Of a DNA stretch of 64,000 bases, positions 1 through 13,000 are shown one piece after another. Both the position numbers and the translations under genes were made by a program. The notes under the pieces were generated by a model. That model did not search any database, was not told the origin of the DNA, and was given only the letters and a program-made list of their open reading frames with translations. Source of the DNA: Himantopus leucocephalus. Lineage: Eukaryota > Chordata > Aves > Charadriiformes > Recurvirostridae. The DNA is taken from assembly GCA_003993805.1 (NCBI GenBank), contig RSEF01000012.1:3012575-3076574 (forward strand). The letters are read 5' to 3'. Numbering within the stretch: position 1 is the stretch's first letter; the number at the start of each line of letters is the position of its first letter.

Positions 1-991
1 CACATAAAGAAGCCCTGTGTTATGTTGACAGAAGGCCCTTTAGTGGCCAATATATTTTAGGTATTAGACACTGCCTCAACATTAAGGGATTATGTCTCCA
101 TAGCTGGTTATTCACACTTCAGGATCAGCAGAGCACTGCAAAGCATGGTGAACGCAAACAAATAATAATCGTTTGGAAAATACAACTTTCAAAGTGTCCT
201 AAACCTGATGGCTCAACGTCCTGACAAAATATCTGTCCACCTAAATACAGCATACAAAGCTACCTATAAGCCACAGGCAGCATTAATTGTATTATCTCCT
301 ACTACTTGTAATCTCTTCCTGGGTGTAGGCTACTGACTCACAGATGGATTTTTGATGGTTTCTTTATCTTCTTATTTCATTGAAGGATTTTTATCTCTGC
401 TGTGAAATGTCAGCGCATTTGAGCACCAGCATAGAATTACTGCCTCCCACGCTAGTTAAAACTTGATACATTCATTCAAAAAAACCCAAGTTAGCAGTGA
501 ACCACATCTACACAAAAGCACTGCATATCAACAGCATTGTGTAAGAGCACACCAGCTGCTGTGGCTCAGCTGACAAGCTGCATTTTGTTAAGTGGCCGCA
601 GCCTGATGGCATTCTGTTGTGTTGGTACCCCAGCCCACCCAGACAATACGCCAGGGAAGGATCACTCCTGTTCTTATACACTTCCTCTAAGACTCTGCCT
701 GCAGAGCACTTTCAGATAGATTAGCAATTCTAAGGGGACTTTGATCTGATCAGTTTGGCAATTTTCATGGCTACTAATGCTGCTAAGCTAACTAAAACCT
801 ACTCAATTAGGAAAGATTGGCAGATACATGCTATGTTGCACTGTATCAGCTTAACAGGTGACCAGCTGTCTGTAACATTTTAATTAATGTTTACCAGTAC
901 AAAGGGTGAGCAGTTAGGCTGAGTAGTATTGATTTCTTTGCTGTGTTAAATGATAAAAAAGGGAAAAACCACCAAAACATAATCTGATCAC
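1..991 (-). other. TKT: TKT intron 12 (partial)
   Basis: No TKT exon 13 similarity and no repeat family recognised. The window edge cuts this intron. Confidence 0.8.
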
Positions 992-1085
992 CTTTTCTCA
1001 GCTGCTCTGCTGCAGCCAGAGCCTCATGCAGAGTGACTCCTGCTCCAATCACAGTCACTTGGTCATCCTTACTCTTCAGAACCAC
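992..1085 (-). CDS. TKT: TKT coding exon 12 (last TKT exon in window)
   Basis: 94 nt, residues 494-524, [20 protein letters not shown] through AAAEQLRK. The acceptor is TGCAG| and the phase-1 donor AAAAG|GTGATC. Exons 13 and 14 would lie left of the window. Confidence 0.94.
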
Positions 1086-4000
1086 CTGCAAGAAAATGTT
1101 TCCATGTATTTTAAACAATCTTATTGATATTTCTAACATTTCTGGAGATTTTCTTAAGAAGATCAAATCTTTGGGACTGGAATTCTTTAGAGGGAAAGGG
1201 GCTTTTATAGGAGGAACTTTGCATATTCTTTCTGATTGTATTTATCTGGGCAATATTTACCTTTGCCTGTCCAATATGGAAGTCCTCGTTGTTGTTGTAA
1301 ATGACAGGATTTTCAGGACGACTAGTTCTTATGAAACAAATACCCTGTTTCCGAAGTAAACATGTTATAAGTTACAAAATCAGAAAGGCGTTGACATTCT
1401 ACTTTGTAAACCCTATGAAAAAAATACAGCAAAATGACTTTTTCTATTTGTCTTTCACCCTTCTACGTTACCTCTGGTTCTGCTGAGTAAACTTTTCTAT
1501 GCGNCCCCCCCCCCCCCCCCAATTCCCATTAGTCCTTTTTCAATAGCTGGTTGTTTCAGATATTACAATACAGTTAACCTCTTCTTAGAGTGTACTGATA
1601 ACTTACAATTTTCTTTCTGATTCCAAGATCTTTATTTCTCTTTTGTTCTCTTGTGAAAATGGAGAATCCTACTTGAGTTAATTAGAATCTTAGAACTTTA
1701 CCATATATGTGCAAATTTTACTCTAGCGACTTGAAAGCTAAAGAAGAAATGCTCAGCTGAAAGCAAGGAAAAATGGTTTCCATCAGTTAACGTTCAGATG
1801 CCCTTCCAAAAGAAATAACAAACCCATACTTTAATCGCTCCCTCACAATACCTTACACTCCTTTCCCTTACAAGCCCCATCTTTTTTTCACAAACCACTC
1901 ATCACACTTGTTACAGACCAAATTTGCACACTCTTTCACTTAAAAGTTGTACTAGCATGATTGAAATTTTTCAGATTATTTGCTCCTTTCTCAAGGTATA
2001 TTCCTATGGCAGCCAAAAGAAGTACCAATCAAGGAGAGGATCTGACCCAATGCTACCAATGACATTTGACCATTATTATGTCAAACTAGCTGAAGGTAAG
2101 AGAGATCAGAAACCCTGTCACAGCCACATAGGAAGTCTTAGGCGTCTTCAGCCACAGTTCAATTTAACTGCAACCCATCACTGGCAACAGAGGAGCATAA
2201 GATGACCAGTGAGACTGTTAGCTAGTGTAAGCACCAGCTCTCAGTATCTCCAAAAGATGTAGACTGCCTTAGACTAGAGGACTGACTCCTGAGCTTTCAT
2301 GTACAGGCACTTAATGATCAAAATCCTGAAGATAAATTTATCTTTCCATATCCAGCTTCCATTTTGACCCCAGAGATATCATACTAGGAGTGTACTTTCT
2401 GTAAGTTTGCAAAAGACCAACAAGAGTTACACTTGCCCTTATTTCTGAGCCAATTTAGACCCAAACTGCAATCGCTGTGTAATCATTTACATCTCCCCAA
2501 ATCTGGCCCACAGCATTCCAGACTGTTCGTTCTGCAGTAGCCTGGATAGAATGTCTGCAACCTTTCCATGCAAAGAAAACATCCCCCTGCCACGCTGGAG
2601 CCTTTGAAAGAATTTATGTGGGTAGAGACATGCAAGAAACACGCCAGAAGCAACAAAAGAAGTACAAAAAAAAAAATCATTCTCTGGCCCAGAAATACTG
2701 TGATGCAAACCTTGGTGTTGGCAGCTATTTCTACTGCTTTTTCAGTGGCTACAGCATCGCTAGGGTAAAACACAGTGGCAGTGGGAATAGCCCGGAACAT
2801 GGACAGATCCTCCAGTCCCATCTGAGATGGCCCATCCTCACCTAAAAGAATTAAACCAGGGTTACAAAAGAGTAAGTGCACACTTTTGACAATCACACAA
2901 CATAGCAGTAAGGTTCACTGTAAACCAGAAAAAAAAAAGTAGTATAAAATCAGGCACACACAGGACATGCAAGTCTACCTGCTTGAGAAAAGAATCGTCT
3001 TCTCTTTAAACTTGGAACCATCTAAACAGTAAATAAAGATAGAAAGAGACTAAAAAGAAAGAGAACGGGGGTTAAAAAGAAAAAATAGAAAATAAAGTAT
3101 AACAATAAAACGAGAAAAGGAAGACAACCAAAGCAGGAAGGGTACAGATGTAGAAAGAGGGTCACAAGATACCTGAGCATCTTCAGATTTACATGTACTG
3201 AGGCTGCACAGGCAAAATTTGTACTTGTCAATAGTGTTCCTCTACATTTAAACTGCTGGAAATGTGAAAGGAGAATTGCATGTCTTCCATCAGAAATGGA
3301 GAGTGCACTTGGTACAACCACTCTCAAATTCTTAGGCTCACTTCAAGATTAAATGAAGGGTATGTATTTTTCAATACTATAAAAAGTCTCTTAATGAGCA
3401 ATAGGGCATCCGTGTTATTAATGTAACAACTCAAGCACCTTATGGCATAAACTGGAAATCTGCAAGAAAGAATCGTTAGCCAGAACATGTGCTGGATGCC
3501 ACGATTTTCCATAGTTAAAGAAACAAGCACCACAACAGCACCCGCCCCCAATGACCTTATGTAACGGTGCTCTGGGAATGGCACCCTTCCAAACTAACCG
3601 CACAGAGTTCTGAATCCAGTCATGTCACAGCCTGCAGAGCAGAAGCAGGGCAATAAGCCTTCCCACATGCACCCACTACCTGTTACTCAAGAAGGACGAG
3701 TTCACGAGGAAGGAGGAGAATATTTTCATAAGAGCAGCACAAAACTCTGAAGAACTTTAAACACGTTAAAAAAAAAAAAAAATCAATCATTGAACTCTGC
3801 CACTATATATTACTAATAAAGTAAGCACGAACCAGGAAAAAAAGAGTGTCTCAGCTTTCAGTCATGACATGAAAAAAATTGTCAACATCACAGTTTCTAA
3901 ATCTGTATGCACTCTGACTGAATCAGTGGGATCTCAGTGGGCATTTTCATTTCCTAAAATGCACCCACACAATGTATACATAGAAGTGAAATTATGAAGA

Positions 4001-7000
4001 ACAAAATTAACGGGTACCTGAATCAGAATCTTACCCAAGGTAAAGAGAGTACTCATGCTTATCCTACTTTTGCTAACATGGTGCCAATAATAACCATCAT
4101 TCCCAGTTCATACTGGTAACTTACAGACTAGCACTCTGTTGAGTTTGGCCACATCTTTACAAAATCCTGATTTATGTGGTTTTAGAGTAACACAGATCAA
4201 AAGAGAGTAATTTTCCATTACATCTGCAAAACCTACATTCATAGCTTCATAAAAAAATGTGAGCGCTTAATATGAACAGTAACAAGTGTCTAGACTATAA
4301 AACTGTTGTCTAAACAATTGGTATTCCTGCTTTTGACACATGTACACTACGATTTCTTTCCCTGTATGTTCAGTTTGGAAAATATCTATTTTCTATTATT
4401 CTCTTATGACCTTGAAAACATATTTAATGTATCATTAGATGTCTTGGTCCATCAGCAACTATTGGTCTGGGATTGAACTTAGTACAAGTTCAGAAGGTCA
4501 TTGTGATAGTTATTTCTCAGAAATTTAGTGGTTCCAACTTTCAATGCAGCAGAAGCCCAGGTCTACCTAGAACTGCATAAATAAGACTTCAATTTTCACC
4601 ACAGATCCAGTTAGGATTCTGAATCCCATGCGGGTCCACAGTTCTAATAGGAAGTACCCTTAATTCATACCCTTCCATTTAAAATTGAATTTTCTAACTG
4701 CTAAAGGGTTTTTCTCTGAATTACTTTCTTTTACAACTTGGTTGCAAAACTTTGGGTTCAAATTCTTTTTTGAAAATCAGAGTTGAGACCTGAATCAGAT
4801 TTGTAACTCAAAGAACTTTATAAGTCTAAGCATGCACTCCACAATCACAGCTCCCAGCAGAACATTTCAAGTGCTGAAAATTGAAACTTGGAAGTGTAGT
4901 TCTAGGTGACAATTCATGTAGCCCAAAGGAGTTGTATCTTCTTAAATGAGCAAAGACCAAAGCTAGTTGGCTTTTGCACAAACACCCTTTGCTGTTTGCT
5001 AAAAGACTTCAACTGGATTGAACTGGGCTACGATGAGGGGGGAGGACTGATTTTAAACAGAGAGAGGCTTGTAATAGAATCCCTCCCTTAATGACATACA
5101 CAAGCAGTAATCTGATATAACTCTACTTACAGTCTCCACTACTAAAGCATACTCTATACCGCTGCAGGTTAAGCTTGAGGTTCTGGATAAGACTACACAC
5201 GTTTATGAAGCATCTTTAAATCACTACCAATAGTACAAGTTAAGAACTATTTTGCTTTAAACAAAAACCCCAACCCTCCTCCAAACCATACTGCTAGCCA
5301 AAACTATTAAATCAATTGAAATATTGACATATGCAGAGAGGCTTAATTTACTACTCCAGTCAGCTCTCCCTCTCCTTCTTTTCCCCTATAAATACCTAGT
5401 AGTTTTTCAAGCATGAATGTCTGCTGTTATTTTTCTTCTTGGTATGCAAGTCTGCTCCTGTTTTCATGGGTGAAGTCTATGCATTTCATTAAAAAAACAA
5501 AACTCCCTTCCTCCCTCAAACGCCAATATGATCTGACATGTACCAAACAGTTATGATGGGAAGCAAGACCAGAGAAGGCACTGCCAATTTCCTGAATTAT
5601 ATAACAGCTTCACAGTTCCCGTTTCATTAGTACTTTGAGGTTTTCAGGTTTTTTAGTCAACACATTAACTGCTCCAGTAGTAAGAAATACCGAGATAAGT
5701 TGAAGCAATTACTTCATATCTGTGATCTTCAAAGGCATAACAAAACAAAAATATTTATCCCTTGTAAAGCGGTTTTGAGATTGGCAGACAAGACCGTCTG
5801 CGCAAGAATAAGTATAATTAGTTTCTCATTTTAGGAACCGGGAAACAAAGGTACACAACTATTCTCATCACAGAGGATGTCAACCGCGAAGATGGAAAGG
5901 AACCTAAGCTCCTCACTTTCAATCAAATCCCTTTATATCACTCTATACCTTGTACAGTAGAACAACTTGTAGGGAAAAGACCTGTTTTTATCAGGCCAAA
6001 CCGACAACCTACCAATAGAAACACCGCAGTGCGACCCACAGAGATTGATGTTACTCTCAGAGATGGCAGCCATACGGATCTGGTCAAACGCCCGTGTGAA
6101 GAAGGTAGCAAAGGTGCTGGCAAAAGCAACAGTTCTGTCACGAGTGGCACAACCAACTGCAATGCTCACCTGAAAAGAGGGAGATTGTACAGGAACAGTG
6201 AATTCATCATTTATCGACTGTCTCCAAGAGATCATCTGTGGGACTTCCTACTGTGAAACTTTAGCAAGAAGCTCTCAATGCAGATTAAAAATCTGTCCAG
6301 TCCTGCTCTTAACTGTTGGCCTTTCCAAAAAAAGAAAGGAGGCAACTCACTCTTCCAGCACCTCCTCTGCTCCTTGCCTCAACTGCTAGCTGTTATCATT
6401 GATCCTTACTGGCAGCATCTTTTCTTCATCTGCTCCAAACAGCCATTCACAGAGTTTTAAGACTTATCCCCCCCCTTTCTTTTTCTGGATCAGAGGCTTA
6501 TACTTTCAGTCCAAAGGACATGGTTTTATTATCTCCAGCAGACTAAAATTATCATTACTAAGTGGGAATGGATTTACCTGTGTTATTTTTACTGATATTT
6601 ACTAAAAGGGCCTTTCTTCAGCACGATGGAAATTAGAACAAGGTCCTTAAATTGTTTATTGCCACAATTATCCCATACATTTGTTTTACATAGAAATTAG
6701 TCTGCTCTTCACAGCAAATTGGTAAATCCAAAATGCCTGACTCAAGCTTATAAAACTGCCCTAGTATAAAATTTGCAAGAGACAGTCCATGGGTTCTTTG
6801 ATTATAAATCATTAAAGACAACAACAAATTTCTGCCTAAATTTGTGTGTTTAATTTCATTTGCTTCAGTGAACCCATACAGGTGGCAGCTGCTCAGTCAA
6901 GCAGATGAGTTATCAAATTATTTTAGTCCTTGCTGTACAAATTTCATCAGGCTAAATTTACTAAGTGTTTCTCTGTCCTCATCTTTATAGATCAGTCTGG

Positions 7001-10000
7001 CGTAGCACTCATTGTCACGTTGTGGCATTCTATTTCCTGTGATGAAAATAAAAAAACCCAACCAACTAAAAAGTCTTTCAGAGTTAAATCTCTACAAATC
7101 ACACTGTGGAAAGTATTGCTGCTGTTTACATGTTGCCATCTACTTGTGTTCTGCTGAAAGGCAGACAATATGACCACAAAAAGAAAAAAAGAGGGAGATT
7201 TAGGAAAGAATTATTAGAAGCACTCCTGTTCTATTATATTTGTAAACTTTTGCCACAGCCTAGATTTTCCCTAAGAAGTGAGCAAGTCAAATTAAATATC
7301 CACGAATACACATCTGAAAAGCAAATACTAAAACCCTACTCTCTGAGGACTCAAGACTGGACGGTCTCAGATCCTGCTGTGTAATACCAGTATTTCATAA
7401 AACCGAGAGACTAGTTACCATGTTCTGTTCAGCAATGTAGCATTCAATGTAGCGATTGGGATGTTCTTTCTTAAAAAGCTCCGAGAAGGTGGAGTTCTTT
7501 GTATCTCCATCCAAAGCAATCACTCGATCATTAGCATGGCCCAGTTTTGCAAGTGCAACACCATAAGCTTTGCGGGTAGCCCACTAGGAAAAGAAAAATA
7601 NNNNNNNNNNNNNNNNNNNNNNNNNNNNNNNCCCCCCCCCCCCCCCCCAATTTCTTGTTTTCCCATGAGTGCACGCACATACAATTAAAAAAGAACCTAA
7701 ACCAAAACACAACCAAAAAAATTCATATGAGAACAGTGACACATAGAAGAGTAAAGACAAAAAGAAAAATACAGTGAAGCATCAGGGCACACGTCTGTGC
7801 TGAAATCACCAACTCCCTACCAATCCAAGCTAGGAAATTTTGAAAACTTTGGTTTCCAATCATGGAAATCCACTGAACCTAGTGGAGTTTCTTTAATTTT
7901 AAATACACATAAAATTGTCTGGATAATTGATAATTATCACAAAATGAAGAAGAGTTATTTGAGTCTTTATACTTTAATATACCCTTTCAATACCCAGTGA
8001 GCTGAATGTCTGTGTCACACCACAGAGGTAGGTGTTTACCAGGATACCCAAAACAGGAGAAAATAGGTGGGCAGTTGAAATCATGGCAAGGGATAACACA
8101 AAACCTCCTGCCACCCACTAAACAGTCTCACACTTCGAAGATATCTGACAAACAGTGAAAAAGGAAGGGAGTACCTTTTCTCCCACTTTGTAAGTTGGTG
8201 GAGATGGCATCTTAATGTTTCTAATATTTATGATAGGTGCGTCTTCTTCCGGGAGGGCTGGAGAAAGCTTTTTCTTATTTTGAATTTTATCATCTATTTC
8301 CTGAATGACTTGTTCAGCCATGTTTTTTGGAAGGGGCTTTCCATGCCAACTTTCCTTATCTTCAACACCTGTGTATTTAAAATTACATTACTAATAAGGA
8401 AAATATAAAAACTATTTAAGTTTTCAGCTGAAGATTTTACCCAGATAAAATAGCAGTGGAGTGTGACAGTCCAGTATAGTCTTCCAAGGAAGAATTTCTT
8501 TATTATTCCCACTGTAACAAATTACAATAGTATTCAATTGCATTAAGACAGACATGTTTAAATACAGAAGAGAAATAGTCAAATTCCATATATTCCAAAC
8601 CAGTGATGAAATTCTGGCATCTTCTACTGAAATTGTTTTTAAGTTGGCACCTAAAAAGACCTGGTCCATAAGTGTGGCAAGAAGTAAACAGTAAATCAGT
8701 GTTAACAGTTAACATGAAATTTCAACAGCTAGGCCTAAATCAACAAACTCAGCTAAGTTTCAAATAACAGTTAACCAAGCTGTCTAATTCAAACAAGACC
8801 TGAAGTTTTACAGCTTTATTTTAATAGCTTCTGATGACTCTTATCTTTGTGCACCCAGCACTAACAGCAAAATTACCTCTCTGGCTGATATGCTACTTTT
8901 CACTGAGTAAGTCACTAAGAATAATGAATTTTTCTTGCTTACTCAATGCAAAGGAATGCAGATATTCACTGCTGTTACTAATATTTATCTGGTCAGAAAG
9001 AAAAAAAATCAGAGTGCTGATAAAAACTGTAGCTGAACAGAATCACGGCAACCCCTGACACACTGAACATGCATTTACTCCATTCTACAGATAATGCTCA
9101 GTAGCTAGCACACATCTCACTTTCAAGAACCAAAACAGTTTTCTTAGCACTAACGCTGTTGAGAAGTATAAAGAGTTTGAAAGACTTTCTGCATGCTGTT
9201 GCTGAAATGTGTAAGTACCCATCTGTCCCCTGGACAATGACATTTAGGTAAGTTTCACACCATGTGAAAACTACAAGAGGATCTTAGAGGCATCATGAAC
9301 TCCAAAATTTAAACAGCTGCTAACCTATGAAGCAATTTATATGGACTACTGTATCCTGTATCTCAGTGAATACACATCAGATCATATGAAATAACTTGTA
9401 GTAAGACCAGGTAGCTTATGTACCACATCTCATGCAGCTTTGTCAAAACTGTAAATGCAGAAAGTGTCCTCATTTTCTATGCATTTATACTGTCTGGCTG
9501 GTAACAAGCAGACCCAGCTGTCTGCAACGTAGGGAGCACAGAGCTTCTGTGACAAAGTTACCCCCTCCTCTGTCTCACAGTAGTCTCTGTGAGCCTGGGG
9601 ATCAAAAGCAAGCCAAGAAGGTTGCCTTCTTTTGCTAGGGCAATTGTCAAGACCAAGTCATATGGTCCAATGTTCCCCCCTGCTCCCGGCCATCTTCCAG
9701 AGTAAAAATGACTTTCTAAAGAGTAACAATTCAAGTACAGCTGACAGCAGAGGAAATCCTACTCTGCAACTGGGGATCTGTAAAAGCCCAGTCAACATGG
9801 AAGCACACCTGGTTGAATAATGTGAAGACGTGGGAGCCACATCTTTGCCTGCTTCCAATGAAGTGTCAATCTAATGTTCTCCATAAGAAAAGGTAACAAA
9901 GGAAAAAAAAAACATAGGATGAAATTCTGAGTTTTCAGATTGTATGGTAGCATGATCAAGTCAAAAAGCTGATAGGATACCAACTTTTTTCTAATGAAAA

Positions 10001-13000
10001 GTTCAACTTCTATATTTTGTAGTGATTGCACCTTTATTGCAGCACTAGGTACATATTATTATATACACATGTATATGCAAAGCAATAGATGTTTTATTAC
10101 CTGATATGCCTTTGCCTTTAAAAGTCTTTGCAATGATAGCTGTTGGCTGATGTTTGGCCTGGCCAAAGGCTTTGCAAAGTTCCTCCACACTGTGTCCATC
10201 AACGATGATAGCATGCCAGCTAAGAACACAAACAGATCAACTCTTTCTAAAGGGTTTTAGCATGTGACACTCTCTGGTCGTTAACAATAACAATAACAAA
10301 TACTAACTTCATTCCAACGCAGTGTCTTTTTAAGAGACTCAAAGTATGCCAGAAACATGAACTAGCATTTGAGATCATAAAATATCATAGTCCCTTTTTT
10401 ATAACGCAAAATGAAACACAGAGGTAGTAACAGCTACTAGCAAAATTCACAGCCTACAGATACGTAAGTTCTTCTAGACTTCTTCAGACATAATAGCCAT
10501 TTTTAATCACAAGAGCAAATCAAACATCCAGAAATCAATTAAAAAAATGACAATGAAAGCTGATTAAAATAAAGAAAATGGCTGCTATTTTATCTGACAG
10601 TTTTTTATCATGGATTTTTGCATCTACATAGAAACATACATTTCTAAACTGAACGAAAGCCAATACACAAAGAATCCTCTTAGAAAGTAATGGTTTCCAT
10701 GCCCTTTTTTCTGATCTACTTGCTATGACTGCACATTTGGTCACACAAACAGTTATAAAATCTGTATTTAATGTGATAAAAACTGCTTTAAGATGCTCTA
10801 ACAAATTTATCTGAGTTAGCAGTCCTTTTATTTTTCCTCTAAACAGAAAATTCCGCCACTTTTAATATTCCTGCTGTACAAATAAAGATGACCAATATCA
10901 GGCATTAAGAAAGACCATCTTTCTTGGTGATGGTATCCTTTAGAGCTGAAAGCTCATTTGAAAAATTCTGAAAAGCAAATAATACATATAGTTTCAAATG
11001 GGAGACTGTACTGAACTTCTTCCAATCACATACCCAAAGGCTTCGCAGCGTTTCTGGTAAATTTCAACCCGATGCTGCAGAGGGGCAGGGTCACTTTGTC
11101 CAAGTCGGTTAATATCAAATATAGCAACCAGATTATCAAGCTTGTAAAACCCAGCAAAGGCCATTGCCTCCCAAACAGAGCCTTCAGATAACTCTCCATC
11201 TCCAAGCAGACAATACACTCGATAGCTAGAAGAAGAAATTAAAAAAAAATAGTTTGATGCGTAAGCCAAATTAAATCAAAAAGCAAACCCCCTCTAACAA
11301 TTCATAGTGAGAATTCACTGCTTTTTCTGTTCCAAACTCAACTCCCATTGCTTAGTGCATTCACCTTGGATAACCTTACACAACCTTAGACCAATTAAAT
11401 TAAAATACTTTTGAGCTGTTACACATGAAATAAACTAAGATTAGAAACACTGTACTCCTTTTCAAACCTTTGTCTCAGGAAAATCAGGTCTTAAGCCTCC
11501 TATTGCAAGGCTTGAATGAGCAGGCCCATTGAACACTGTCACTGTGACTCAGCAAGCTCACTAACAATGCGTGAAAGGCTACTGTCTGCTTCCTCATCTG
11601 CTTCCTCATTCTTACCGTATCCTCCCTGGAAGGAGGACCAATAATTTAATTTCAGGAAACTATAAATTGAGGATGAACTCAACTACAGATTAAAGTCTGC
11701 TGCATAACCGAATTCAGGAAAAAGACAACCAGCATGGTATGACTTTGTAGACTACTTCTCCAAACACTGAAGCTTTTTATTTAGGTAAAACTCAACTAGC
11801 AGTAGTACTGCCTAATCTCCGTGGAATTCAGCTGCTGTATTTTTCTTTTATTACCACTCTATTTTTTTGGATGACAAAGCTTTATAAATGTTTATTACCT
11901 ATTAAAATTAAAAAAAAAAAAATAGTGAATTAGCCTCCAAATACATAATTTTAAAACAAAATAATCAAGATGGCTGTTAGCAATTTTTTTTTTACTAGAC
12001 ATTAAGCTATAACAGACTTTTGATCTGAATCCCACCTGCCTTCAGCTAAATCTGAACCCCTTCCACATAAGCTGCTCCCCAGTACTCCATGCAAGCCCAC
12101 CTTTTTCTTATGTCATGTAAGCACTGGTTCGATTTTTTCCACACGTAGCATCTGCTAAACTCAATTAAAATCAGCAAGTCATCTTTCACAGAAATGATTT
12201 CAAGCTAGTGAAGTGTAGGACACATTAACTGGGCAGCCTATGCTCGAATGTACTAGAACTGTCACATAAAATACATCAACTACATCAGGCTATTTTCCTC
12301 CTCATACAGATTTGCCTTTAGACATCTATTTTTCTTGTCCACAAAACAAACGGCAGAAGCAGTCATGTTTGTCTCTATGGAGTCGAGTGCCTTTCTGATA
12401 ACATTTTGAAGCCCCACTTTATGATTCAATGCTGTTATTACTGACTGTAACAGTTCCTTATCCAGATACGTGTTCTCCATTATTTGTCATCTGACTTTGA
12501 ACAGGCACACCTCTAGTTTGCGTCTTCCTTCTAAGGGGATGCATACCAGTCTCAAAATGGCAATCAATTACTCTCTGGAAGTTAGAGGCTGCTCCAACAA
12601 CTGTCTTCTCTGTTCAGGAACATCACCCCGCAATGCTGTCAGGTTACAAAAGGAAGACACATATGCACTAATTCTTGCTAATCCTTAAATCCTTCGTAGT
12701 TTCCCCAGCAATGGCTTTGTAATTATCGGGCTAGCAATCTATCATTTAAAACCTGAATTTGAAATTAGATTTGAGAATGAAGAACAGAATAAAGGAGTTT
12801 TTTTCTTCCTTGATTTAGATAATAATATAATTTATTTTCACAAAATATTCCCACTGAACATCTATAATAATGAAATATGAAGATGGAATTACCTGGCTCT
12901 GTCAAAGAATTTGCCAGTGTATGCCATTCCACATGCAGCACCAAGACCCTGACCAAGGGATCCAGTAGCCACATCAGTGAATGCTTGTCTCTGGGAATTA

